DNA of 64,000 nt, taken from assembly GCA_019400425.1 (NCBI GenBank), contig JAFREE010000121.1, forward strand, positions 1 through 64,000, written 5' to 3'. The translations under genes were made by a program, and so were the position numbers. Numbering within the stretch: position 1 is the first letter of the stretch; every line of letters starts with the position of its first letter. Positions 1 to 11,721 of this stretch are shown in pieces. Below the pieces are notes generated by a model. The model saw only the letters and a list, made by a program, of their open reading frames with translations, was not told the origin of the DNA and made no database searches. The DNA is from Hymenochaete sp. R1. Taxonomy: Eukaryota; Basidiomycota; Agaricomycetes; Hymenochaetales; Hymenochaetaceae.

Positions 1-885
1 TTCTAACTCTAATCACCTGGGATTATCTTTGTGACGCACGATCTGTCACTGCTTACATAATCATCACTCCTTCCTGTTCCATCCATCTGTCGTCACTTGC
101 TCTCCAAATCTCTCAATCTACCAATCTACGCTTTTGATCTTATCTTTCATTTTGTTTTGTTTTCATCCGACTCTCGCTTTCTTCACTCGGTTGCTTTGTC
201 TTTCTTTCGTTTCTCTCGAATTTTAAAAAATTTTCTCCCAAGTGTTGTATTTTAAAGTTGTTTTATATTATTGTAATTAAATGCGCGTGTTGGGGCGTGT
301 TTTGTGTTGAGGGCCGGGTCGGTGGTGTGGGGGACTTACCACTTTTTCCCGAATTACCTTCCTTATTTGGGTGATTTTTGTTGTTGCCGAGCTGATTGAA
401 TTGGTTGTTTCGCACGATGGGTGAGTTTCTCTCGTCTTTGGGAAAGAGTGGTGTGTGCTGTGGTGCATGTCTATCTCTGGAAAGCACCTATTCACCTTTC
501 GGTCTCTTCATCAAACACCCCGAACCGGAATTTTCGTTGGAATTTTCGTGTCGTTGTTGAGTTATGATGGTTGTGTAAGTTGACGTGCCCCCTGGGTGTA
601 CGCTCCTCTTGCGTCTTGCGTGCGCGTCTTCCTTCTCTCCTCCTCATCTCTCTCTTTCTTACTTACCATTAACCGTGGCATCTCCAGTGTTCTTCATGAG
701 TAAGTGTTTGCAGTCTTTATAGTTTCGAAAGCTCATCTTTGTTCTGTTAGATTTTGCACCTGTGCGACCGTCACGTCACAAGCTCAAAATTCGCACATGA
801 CAGCGGCCGAAATGTGCTTCTTCACCCCATGTCATCTAATTTCGCCTTTTCACAATCGAACGAGCATTCCGAAGTCATCAGAACA
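1..885. other. No gene recognised
   Basis: Pyrimidine-rich on the plus strand over roughly 60-240 and 600-680, as in many fungal promoters and 5' leaders. Open frames here are short and resemble nothing I recognise. It may hold regulatory sequence for a gene off the left edge, but nothing specific can be supported. Confidence 0.4.
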
Positions 886-1780
886 CGTTTAAGTTCAAAG
901 GCCGTGATGAAGGCAATTCTTGACTTGATGGGTGGTTCTCGGTAAGCAGTTTTTTTTCGTCTTCACTGTCTCCTTCGGTCACTGCTGAGGGTGTTCGGTC
1001 AGGCTAACGATGAAGAGATGTTGGCACTCGTCAAAACGTCCATCACCACCAACTTCGGCATTCGATGGTCCGAGTCTATGTGCAAGCTATTCCTCCAAGC
1101 TATATGAGCAGTAGCTAAAAGTGACCCCGGACGGATGACTGTGGCCATAAAGCGTTGTGCGCGCGTGGAGAAGATACCAGGTGGTGAGTTCAAACAGTCG
1201 TGCACACTCAACAGCGTCATGCTGAACAAAGACATCACCCATTCAAGATGCGCCGCCAAATCGAAAACCCTCAAATCATCCTCTTCGGCTGCCCATTGGA
1301 AAATATCAAGAGCGAATCGCAGACGAACGTTGAAATCGCGCGCGAGTTGGACTGGTCCAGAGGACTCGAGATCAAAGAGGAGCTAACCCAGATGCTCTGC
1401 AAAAAGGTCATCGAGTTCAAGCCTGACCTCATCTTCACCAAAAAGGGCGTCTCTGATCCTGTCTAGCATTCCCTCAACACCACAAGCCCTTAGTCGCATC
1501 CGCAAATCTGACAACAATCATATTGTGCGCGCTGTCGGCGCTACCATCGAGAACTCCATCGAGGACCTACAGGAGTCGGATGTGGGAACCGGATGCGCGC
1601 CCCTTGACATCGAGAAGCTGGGCGACGAGAATTTCTCGTTCCTTGTGGAGTGCGAGAGCCCAAAGGCTCGCACAATGTCCCTTTGAGGTCCCTCCAACGA
1701 CATTCTCACCGAGACCGACTGTGACCTCGCTGGTGTGAGGGGAGCAACGGTTTTCGACTCGGCGAAAGGTGACACGATAT
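886..1780 (+). pseudogene. Decayed CCT3 (TCP-1 gamma chaperonin subunit) relic
   Basis: Translated pieces match the conserved order of the chaperonin subunit CCT gamma, which folds actin and tubulin in the cytosol. Seen in order: a DLMGG block near 930; a probable intron (about 942-1007); ITTNFGIRWSESMCK near 1050; ARVEKIPGG near 1165; VMLNKDITH near 1218; MRRQIENPQ near 1250; SQTNVEI near 1320; FKPDLIFTKKGVSD near 1425; RKSDNNHIVRAVGAT near 1500; and LGDENFSFLVECESPKA near 1630. It is broken by a TGA at 1105-1107, a one-base frameshift near 1235, a TAG near 1465 and more stops. Part of the N-terminal region and the C-terminal third are missing. The functional copy must be elsewhere. Confidence 0.75.
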
Positions 1781-3562
1781 AATGTCGATCACCGTTTTTT
1801 CATCGACCGCGCGAGAGAGCGAGAGAGCGACTCTCTCAAGACTTAGCTTCCTACCACTTCCACAACGCGCGCATTGACATGCTCGAAGGGACCGAGAAAG
1901 AGCCCCATTGCGGCTGCTAAATGCGCAAGAACTCAAAGCGATGGCCGACCGAAACAGCCCACAGCGCGCCGAAAGCAGCAACGTGCAATGCGCCATGTCC
2001 TCACCCAACTCCCAGGAATGATCACACAGACGGTTGTGGTCTCCATCGCTTTCTCAAACAGAGCGAGCGACTCGCTGTTGGTGTGCCATCAGAGCGCACC
2101 CTTTTTTTCGCTACCTGACTCGCTCGCTTGCTCACAGTGCCCTCAAGCCATCGCTCTTCAGTTTCAAGCTATGGGGTGTCGCTCCTGGCGCTCTGAAAGT
2201 GCATTGCACTGAGAAATTGGCCCCCTGGTGAGTGTCGCACGCATGGATGGAAATAACAGAGCTGGAGTTGAGGTTGGTCAAGGCTGGTTGGGTGAAGGAT
2301 GTAAGGCGTTCGTGGGCGAAAACTTGGGCATCAAGGTGCGCTGGCTATCTTTTCGTCCCATGGATATTGGCTAACAAGTGACCCTGAAGATCGAATGAGT
2401 CATTGGGAATGGTCTGCTCGTCGTTCGACACAACTATCTCTGTCCCTTGGCGCGTTTTGCTCACTGGAATTGGATGGCGAATGAGCGTTGGACACCCTTG
2501 CAACATCGGCGGGAGCATCCGGGGCGGACGAAAAGACAAATGTCGGAGCAGGATGTGTGCATGGCGAACGCAAGAAGACATGCACGTTCCAAATTTTGCG
2601 CGCTCTCAAAGTCGTCTGTGAGTGTGAAGTCGAATAAAGGGAGTAGCATGACGAACAAACATCATTCTATTCTACGAGACAAAATACGACAATGGTGTAT
2701 CTATGTCTACGGTTTGTTGCTGAATTATGCAGTCGAAAAGAAGTCGCCGTTCTACAGAAAGTTACTTCTAGAAAGTTGCTTCGACTCAGCGAGGATCTCC
2801 CCGGCTGCGAGAAAGGTGTCAGGAAGGAGCGAGTGCGTGCTCTGTTTCACGCACCGAGAATGATGACGCCTATCGTTCCCTCCCCGCATTTTTCATCCTA
2901 AATGTCATATCCACGCACCGAGCCCCAAGTTTTTGCTCGTAGCAACAATTCAAATTCCATTCAAGCAGGAGATCCTCAAAAGAAAAATACAAGTCACTAC
3001 CACGGGACTTTTCTCACAAAGAGAAGAATACGAGTAAGGCTTCATTACGCGTCGTTAAGGATTCAGTCGAGAAACAAAGCGAAAAAAGAAAAGGCGCATC
3101 AAGGAGGGGATGGGACTAAGGAGACCAGAAAGTGGACAAGCAGACACGATAAAAGAAGATGGAAAATCAATAAGAAGCAAAAGAGACGAGCGAAGGTCGT
3201 CATTATCAAGAAAAGAAATACCATGATCCCCCAGAGGCGTGACGAAGATGGTGGTGACGGGGTATATCTTTCATGATACAGAAAACAAGATTAAAAAGAG
3301 AAGAAATGAAAACTGAAGGAGTGTCTGCAGTGAGATGATATAGAAATACGGATATGCATATGTACGGAAGTATAACGCACGGGAAGGGCGGAAGAAGAAT
3401 AAGAAGAACCGTATGCCGAGTGGCGAAGGTGTCTAAGATTAGAAGGCAAAACAGGGATTGTGAGGTACGGGGAAAGCCTGAAGAACACAAAAATACGAAA
3501 AAGAAACAAGAAAAACATCTTCCCCATTTTCCTTTGTCAACTCAGAGTAAGTCTCTGCTTCA
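1781..3562. other. No gene recognised
   Basis: Several frames of 60-140 codons are open on both strands but show no recognisable motif and no convincing splice pattern. The stretch around 2900-3280 is purine-rich on the plus strand. It lies between the CCT3 relic and the 3' end of the minus-strand cortical-anchor gene, so part is presumably that gene's 3' UTR. Confidence 0.4.
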
Positions 3563-6500
3563 TCACCCATCTTGACTGATTGCAGGCGTCTTCGATCTCC
3601 GAGGCCCGAACCGCGAGAAGAGATTCGCGACGCTATGTTCACCCGATTTCCGACTACTCGTCCGTGACCGGAATGAAAACGCAGGAGACGACGGACGAGA
3701 AGTTGGCTGAGCATGGCTCTCAGGTAGCGGGTCCGATGGTCGCGCGAATTGAGGAATAGGTCGATGTACTTTCGATGGGAGCTGTTGTTGGTTTGCTGCT
3801 CGGCCATGTGTATGGTCGTGAACGTGGTGCATGTGCTCATGAAGACCCGTCGCTCGACCGACGGTATGCCGTCCATCGCAGCAAGCGCGAACATTCTCGA
3901 GACCTTCATATCCGTCTCCGTCGCTCATCGTCGCGTTAATCTCGAAATCGAGATCTTCGCTGTCACCCTCACCATTGAGAGGTCCCTGTCCAAATTCGAA
4001 CCCGTGCATCCCAGCCGAGGTCGGACTACCAGGTGCCTCTGACCATCGAAGGTACTCCGCGGCAGGAGTGCCAGACCGTTTCCCTACTGAGCCTACCATC
4101 GACACGCGCGACCGACTTCGTCTCCTGCCACCCCGAGGTGTAACGTTTGCCATACTCCAGGGGGACTCGCCAGACATCCCAGACACTTCCGTTCGGCCCG
4201 TGCGCGTTGACATAGGCGACGTAAACGTGCCCCGATCAGGATTGCTGTTCCCTCGCACTGGAGTCACTGGAGGTCCATGGACTTGCGTTGCGGTTGGTGA
4301 TTGAGCAGTAGGGGCAGGCCGCGAGAGCAGGAAATTCAGAGCCTAGTCGAATTGAGTCAGCTCTAGTAACACAAACTAATATAGTCTAACGAACGTTAAG
4401 CCAAATTTCATGTCTTTCCTTCGTAGGCGCGGTGAACTTCATGTCTCTCTGAGGCGTTGAGATGACAATACTGTACTGGTACAAACCAGGGGGCATTGGA
4501 TTCGGATCCAGGATTTGTCGTACCGAGTCAATATAAGCTAGAAGAAAAAGGAAGAGTAAGCATAAAACTCGAAATAAAATGAAGTCAATACTCACCACTC
4601 TTCGCACTCTGCTCCGTCACATTCGTCGAACCCGGGTCACCCGAACTCCAATACAACGTCTTCGTATACGGATGGACCCAGAAGAAGCGTTTATGCCGCC
4701 TCTCTCCGTGGCCTTTTCCAATTGCCCGCCTCGTGTACTTGTATAAGAATTCTCCGATCATCGTCTGCGTAATCGCATGGATGATTGTCGGGTCTGACGA
4801 AGATGGCCCCATCCCTCCCATTCCCATTCCAGCAGCAGCGTTCCCATTTCGACTTGGTGTATCAGGCTCGAGGCCTGTAATATGTCCGTCAGCCGAGAAC
4901 GTCCGTTGATGTTGATGGAACTCCGATGAGATAGACGATCTCCGTGAGGCCATGTCGTCCTGGTCCGAGAGAAGAGACGCCGCCGAGCGAATTTGACGAT
5001 CGTGGAAGGGGGTCGTGTGTCCACTCTCACTCGACTGAGCATGCGTGCCAGACCTGAAGCTATTAGTTGAAGTCGCTTGTCGCATGATGGAAGACGACAT
5101 ATTGGATCCGAATTGTCGAGATCCACCAGGCGTGCCGCGGGTTGGGACTGTAAGTGCTGAGCCAAAGGTAGGCGTCGTCGCGCGTTGTATGAGCTCGGGA
5201 GGGGGCGGAGAAGATGGTCGAGGAGGCGGAGCGTCGCGGTGATATGACAAAGCAGAGGTCGGTCTTCGCTTTTCGGGGATGAAGGACGGAGGAGGCATGC
5301 TGTTGGGAGGCGGTGGCATCTTTGGCGGAGGAGGAAGCGTCATAACCGGAGGACGAGATTTGTCCACAGAAGGCGACATTCCCAAGGATTGAGTGTGTGG
5401 CCTCTGACCAAACTCCGTAGGACTGTCCACTGATGACCTTTTCCCGTCTTCTCCAGGCAACGATGCGAACCGCATGGGCCGATTAGCGAGCGTGTTTGTT
5501 GTGTCGCGCAGGGACTGAGCAGGCTGCATCGACGGCGTTGAAGTGGAAGGCATTACATTCGACGCGGTAGGCAATCCAGCCGGCGACGGTGAGACGAACT
5601 GGAATTGTTGGGAGGTCTGGCCAACGCGATATAGACCAAACCCGGGCGGAATTTGAGGAGACGGAGTCCACTCGTCGGTTTGAATCGACATTTCTGCCTT
5701 CGAAGGAGTATTATCCTTCTGAACTGGAGTAGGCGTTACTGCCGGAGCAGGGACAGGTTCAGTCGAGACGCCAGTAGACTCGTACTTCTTCGTTGGCTCA
5801 GGTTCCTTCTCCATAACGGTATGAGGACTCGTCGCCCTCGACACCCTGCTCGAGCTTGCTCCCATGTTCAACACCGACGCCCTCAAACTCGCCGTTTCAT
5901 CTTCCTCTTCGTCGTCGTCCGAGTAGTCGTTGTCTGTCATCGTCGACATCGAGTGGAAATCGTCGTCGTTCACGGACTCCGTTGCCTCAGTGCCATTCGT
6001 CACGCTCGGCGTCAGCGCGGAGCTTCGTGCATCCTGGTAGTTGTCCGCGTCAGTTTCTGCCTCTGTTTGAGGCTCGCCTTCGCTCGCGTACGCCAATTCA
6101 GTTCTGACATCTTCATCCTCATCCTTAACAACCTGGAGAGGCGTTGCTGTAGCTGTAGAAGCCGAACTGAGATACCGTAGGCGACGCTGCGCAAGGGGAG
6201 ATGAAGGCCAATTAGGTGCACCATATAAGCCAGGAGATTCAGGAGTAGGCGAGGTTTGAATCTCTGCATCAACGCGAGCAGGTTGCTCTGGTACGGGTGC
6301 AGGTACCATGACTTCTTTGACGACCTCCTTGATAACTTCGCGCACGATAGGCTCGGGATCGGGGATAGGGTCGGTCTGAATATTCGCCTCAAATGTGACA
6401 ATACGCTCTGGCTCATCCGTACCGATACTGACATGGGAGGTCGTTGGCTTGCGCTCTTCGTCAGTGCAAACGGAGACACTAAATGTCAAAGGTTCGGAAG

Positions 6501-8870
6501 TCTGCGTCGACATCTCCGACCTCTCGACAATAGGTTCAGTCGCGTGAACAACGATAGGTTCCGGCTCGAGGACAGGATCACACTGCATTGATCTGTCGAC
6601 AAGCTCGCGCGCAGGGATGACCTCTGGTTGAACCTGGATCGACATTTCTGATGTCTCCGGCTTGGTGACTTCCGCAACAAAAAGTTCAGGTGCCTCGGCT
6701 TCCGTTTGGCAACCAAAGTCTGCCGTTTCCTTCGGCGGCTCCGGTTCGTCCTCTCGTACGCTCTGCATCCCTACGCTTGAGTTCCCGATGCCCAACTCTA
6801 ACGCGAGTGCTTCCGGTGCACCGACCATCGACGCCGGTCTTGGTTCTTGGAACGCCGTCCCTCCGCGTCTTCGTCCGGCAATACCTCGCCCACCACGAGC
6901 ACCACCACGAGCAAAGGGGCTCCCCCGTCTACTTGCAGAGGATAGCGAAGGCCCACGTTTGAGAACGTTGGCAAATTCGGGGTCCATGCCGTCGATGCTT
7001 GCAATACTCGCGCGATTCGATGCCGATTCAGGAGATGGCGGAAGCTCAGAACGAGAGCGCATTTCAGGGCTTGTCATGCTCGTCTCTGCGGTCTGTGAAT
7101 CCGTCGATGTACCCTGTTGAACGGTTGAAGGATACACTTCCGATTCCTCGCTTTGATCCTGATAGTTGTCGTACTCGTCCTCATCATCTTCAACTTGCCG
7201 AGCTGCTAAAAGTTTCTGAGCGAGTGTACGGCCCATAGAACGGCCTGTCGCGAACGTTCCTTGTCCGCGCCCTCTTCCACGACCTCTGAACGGGCTACCA
7301 CGGGCGGCCGAGACGGGCGACCTTGGCACATCTTCCAATTCGTCGTCTTCCTCGTCGTCTTCGTCCTCGTCAAGCCGAACTCCCTGAACACCCGCCTCAG
7401 CGAGTTTGCGTCGATACTCCATCCGAAGCTCCTTTTCTTTCCCGAGCGTGCCTTTGAGAGTGCTGATCTGCCGTTGCGCATGGGCGAGCTTTTGCTGAAG
7501 GGCTTCGAGTTCGTTGGTAGGAGCTCGGGGAGAGATCGCGAAAGGTCGGGATGGTGACGGGTCGGGTGAGTTGTCGACGGACTCAGGGCCAAATGCATCA
7601 GGTGGGAAGAGAGCGGAAGTATCGAGACGGCGGCGGTTCGTGGACATGCCCATACCAGTTGTACCAGGACCGAAAGGATCTTCTTCATCGTCCTCCATCC
7701 CTGGTGTACCCTCCATCCCGCCAGGCGTGAACGGCGACCCTTGACGCGGAAGACGACGACTGACTCGCGCAAGCTCGGCTTTGTAGTTGTCGATGGATTG
7801 CTGAAGATCTGACTTGTCACGGGCAAACGAAGCTGTTTGTTTACGATGGGACGCGACGTCATTTTCGTGCTTGAACTTCAAATCTTCGTACGCTCGCTGA
7901 ACATTCTCAAGTTCATTCTTGAAGCCATCGTTAGACTCGCGCGTCGAAGCGAGTGCCTTTGCCAGACGTTTGGTTTCGACTTCGCCGCGCTGAGCAGTTC
8001 CTTGAGACTCGGAGAGCTGAGAGCGAAGGTCCTGCAGCGTTACTTCGAGGTTCCAATTCTCTTCTCGGAACTTGTCTGCGTAATGTGGTAAGTAAGAGTA
8101 AGTTCGACAGAGCTGAAAGCACGCACCAGCATTCTGCTCCTGCTGCCGCAACGCCGTACGCAAAGCCTCATCCGCCTTCACCATGTCATCCCGTTCCTCC
8201 TTCATGTTCTGGATAACTTTATCCCTTTCGCCCAACAGACTCTGCAGCCGCCGAACCTCCGTCAGAAGACTGCTTCCGATTTCAAACGCAAACTCTAAAA
8301 GGCAAGAGTTGAAAGGTGCACGAGCCGACAGAATGGGATATGACACGTACCGACATCGTTAGCTCTGTGAGCTGCATTCTTCGCTCGTCGAGACTGTGAG
8401 GCTGTCGAACCACTTTGACTTTGCGATGGCTGAACGTTTTTCGGGTGCGAGGAAGATGAGGACGAAGGTTCGACATCCCTGATCGATGGGCCGACCCCCA
8501 GCGCACCGCTCATCGTTGCATTCTCCTCGTCCCACGTATCGAGCGTTTTCATCAGGTCGCGATAGCGGAGTCGAGTTTCCGCGCTGGGCTCTTCGTTATC
8601 GCCGCGGTCAGAATCGGTATCTTGCAATTGACGAATGCGTTGTTCGAGATCCATTTGCTGAGCAAGCACGCGCTGGCCGAGAGCACCAGCCTGCTGAAGC
8701 TGTTTCTCTTTGGCTTCGAGAAGCGTCTGGAGATGCGAGCGCATGCTTGCCGCGGATCCAAGCGTACCAGACGATGAACTTGGGTTCTGAGCACCGCTCG
8801 AGCCGTTGAGGTTTGAAGCGTTACTTGCGGATGACGAGAAGATGTCGTCCTCTTCAGGTTTGGGGGGCAT
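3563..8870 (-). CDS. Num1/Mcp5/ApsA-like cortical anchor with C-terminal PH domain
   Basis: Predicted 1696-aa protein from five exons (8870-8351, 8294-8127, 8075-4596, 4537-4395, 4342-3563), all phases consistent. The family (yeast Num1, fission yeast Mcp5, Aspergillus ApsA) binds cortical phosphoinositides and anchors dynein and organelles at the cell cortex. The block starting DVEFAFEIGSSLLTEVRRLQ, with the following coiled coil, is the typical N-terminal family region. A long disordered middle carries acidic runs and about ten repeated QT/GTD motifs (about 6725-5670). The Mcp5-type PH domain begins GEFLYKYTRRAIGKG and spans exons 3-5. The start at 8870 (MPPKPEED) is chosen over an in-frame ATG at 8909 because the family region begins soon after; the longer start is possible. 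A PH domain with the same intron positions is fused to a kinase at 34.1-34.7 kb. Confidence 0.9.
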
Positions 8871-9403
8871 GATGGGATACAGGCGCTCAGAGGCCGCTAC
8901 GGCCAGCAAAGGCGCAGAGGAGGCGGCCGATGACGAGCAAGAGGTTAGGCAGGGGGCTTTGTCGACGTTGGTGGATGGTGGAAGGAAGTGGTTGAAAGAC
9001 GACGCGAACGACGAGGACGGAGCGTGGCCGACGCGAGCTCGAACAAATGTTCAACTGATCGACGCTCGTGGTTGCTCTCGCGCTCGCTCGTCTCCACAAG
9101 TCCGAGATTCTTTCTTTCTTACACTCGCTCACCGTTGAAGTTCGACCCCGCCGACGGACAACTCAACTCTGAAAACCGTCGTCACTAGCGAGCAGGCACT
9201 CACTTTAAACTGTCGTCCCTACCTTTCCTTCACCGTCATCTCGCAACTCCGAGCCATTATGTTCAGCGCGACACCAGAAATTGCATCAAAGTCGACGCTT
9301 CCCTCATAACCAAGCGAAGACACTTCAACCCTAGGCCTGTCAGGCGACCCTATGCCTACGACTCATTGTGCGCGGTCCACTGATAACACCATCTGCCTCG
9401 TCT
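8871..9403. other. Upstream region of the cortical-anchor gene
   Basis: Holds the presumed promoter and 5' UTR of the minus-strand gene starting at 8870. No convincing coding sequence; open frames here lack recognisable motifs. Confidence 0.4.
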
Positions 9404-10350
9404 ACCAAACCGCTGACGGTCGAAACACGTCTACTAGTCCTCGATAGAAGCAGCTCACTACACTTAAAAACTCTCGATTGCATGGTAAGATTGCCATACG
9501 CTCTGAGCAACCTGTCGCGCATGGAGTGTTACCCGATATCCCCAGGAGTCAGTGTCGTCTACACTCGAAGCGAGGTTGTCGTCGCTATCAAACTTTATTG
9601 TTTTTTCTTGTGCGAAAAAATACCGCGGATTGAGGCGTTGTACGTCTATTCTTTCTTATTGTGCTTAACGATTTCTGACGACCTCTTACTCGTAAAGCAA
9701 TGAGAAAGAGATATGCGTGTGGCCCCAATGGAATTGTCCAAACGTCCTCTCCTCTTTCGGGCTCTCGACATCGCTGCAGGCCTCGAGTAGTCGCATTATG
9801 ACACCACGATTCATTCGGACCTTTGATCCGTAAGACAATTTCTTTCACGCCGTGATAAGTTTTGGTAATTTTGACAGCGAATACAGTCCCCTCAACGGAT
9901 GAAAGGGCCTTGATCTGAGTCTCCGGGACTGCTCGCCATCAAAATCGTTGGCAAAGATTCCCGCAACAACGATGGCGACGGGCAACTATCTCGCCCTGAA
10001 CTTATCGACTACGACGTCCCCGAAAGGCATTCCATGGAAATCGATGTCTGGGACCTCAGTATGACAGTTTATGTAGGACAACGGCGTTTTATCGATTTTG
10101 TTATATGGTACTTTCAAGTAATGTACCGTCCAGAAACACAGTCTTTACCTTACCTACGAGCGACCACATCGAAATACGACAGACTCATGCTTACGTAGCT
10201 ATCTGAGACGGTAAACTTTCGAATTCCCCGCCAACTCAAACGACGGTAACAGTGTTCGCTTCAAAGCTCATATCTAAGGCTTCCGTGAATGTTGGTGGAC
10301 AAGAAAGCCATTGGAACCACCTTTTATGGTCCAAATGCATGCGGCATTAG
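9404..10350 (+). pseudogene. Relic of a TKL-like kinase of the local family
   Basis: Scattered matches keep the order of the intact local kinases. Seen: KPLTVETRLLVLDRSS near 9405 (N-terminal signature); VVVAIK near 9580 (beta-3 lysine strand); NEKEICVWPQWNCPNVL near 9705 (start of exon 2); a decayed ERALI..SGTAR near 9900 (DFG region); LSRPELIDYDVPERHS near 9990 (APE region); DVWDLSMTVYV near 10050; and ERPHRNT plus FEFPANSND near 10165-10230 (C-lobe). Stops, frameshifts and lost segments throughout rule out function. Intron-sized gaps at the family positions suggest a DNA-level duplicate, not a retrocopy. Confidence 0.75.
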
Positions 10351-11721
10351 GTCAATCGCGACCCCAAAGAATGTCGAGCGAGTTCCAATCCACAGGCGCT
10401 TTTCAGAAAACACCGGCTCCCTCAACGTAGTCAACGGATGGCCTATTGCCGTTTATCTTGGAATTGGTCAGAGTTGATTCCGATCCTTTAATGAAGGGTA
10501 TATCGAAGCATCAAGACGGGTTTGATACCCAACTGCAACCATTCAACGAGTATAACCGGATGAAAGGTCAAGACTGAAATGGGTTGGTCGGAGATGGGGG
10601 CAACGCGAAGAAGAGAATCGCTAGGATGCTGTTCGTGTTTTTCCAGTGTCAGCATTTACGTCTTTTTAACCAATTATATGCTGGCAGACTAAAAATCTCT
10701 CTTCTATTCGCTCTATCCTCTATGTAGGCAATGCATCCTTCTCATCTAACGGAATGCCTTACCCACATCTCACATTTTAGTTCCAACATATCGGTATCGA
10801 GAGGACGACTTCGGATGTCATGAACTCAGCCAGCGTTCTTTGCAGAATAGCTGCAGTAGCGCACTCGACGTCTTCAACTTTGGTATTCCTGTCTTTCCAT
10901 CACACGAGTTTGATCTAAACGACTACGAAACCTCTTTCACTCATCCTTTAAAGTTTTTATCGTAAACGAAAGGGTCATTCGAATGTTAAGTCAGGGCACA
11001 CCTTTAGCACCTCAAGGGCATCAATCCCCACGAGCCCACACTAACAATGCTTCCATCCTGTCCTCTTCCGAGTAAGGTCTATCGTCGAACGACATAGCGT
11101 CACTTGCGCTTTGCTCCAGACCGTGCAGCGATCGAGTATGACGTTTCATTGTTTTCTGCAATTGTGGAGACCCCTGCCTACGACATGAACGGGGGGAAGT
11201 GTGGTGCTGTAAGCTTGGAAGCCATTGGAATTATCGGACAGGAAAGCTCGCCCCTAGAGAGTTCCATGCCTCATACATGCATATTTCGCGTCTCCACCAA
11301 TCATATCTATAAACGGACAGGTAAAGACGTACAGGAACATCATTTCTTTGAACTTCGCTCAGGTCGGAGTTCTGCCACGAATACTCGCTGCACCATCACG
11401 GATCTCGATAACACCGACGGACACGCGCAGAGTTGGAGCGACGGCAAGGCTCTGTCCTTTATCGGCCTTGAAGACTATAAATACTCCCATGTTCTTGCGT
11501 TTTGCATTATCCTCAATCCTCTCATCAGACATCGGTGAGCCTCCGCACTCGCTCAAATTGCCCTGGTCTTCACTCACCCACAAATCAATAGCATATAGTG
11601 TCCCCGAAGAACGTTCGCAAGTCACACAGATTAGACACCCATCGCTACCGAGTTAACGGTGAGTAAACCTCGCTCTTGCGTCATTCTTAAAATTTGTGCT
11701 CACCTTCGTCGTCCTCAAGCA
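10351..11721. other. Intergenic; upstream of the decarboxylase gene
   Basis: No supportable gene. A 144-codon open frame at 11104-11538 has no recognisable motif. A likely 5' UTR intron of the next gene runs from a GTGAGT donor near 11659 to an AG at 11718-11719, just before the chosen ATG. Confidence 0.4.

Noticed and set aside
5653..6180. 175-codon open frame antisense to the cortical-anchor gene
   Set aside because: It lies wholly inside a long conserved coding exon on the other strand, is Arg-rich as shadows often are, and has no motif. Other long antisense frames over 3.6-8.9 kb were dropped for the same reason.
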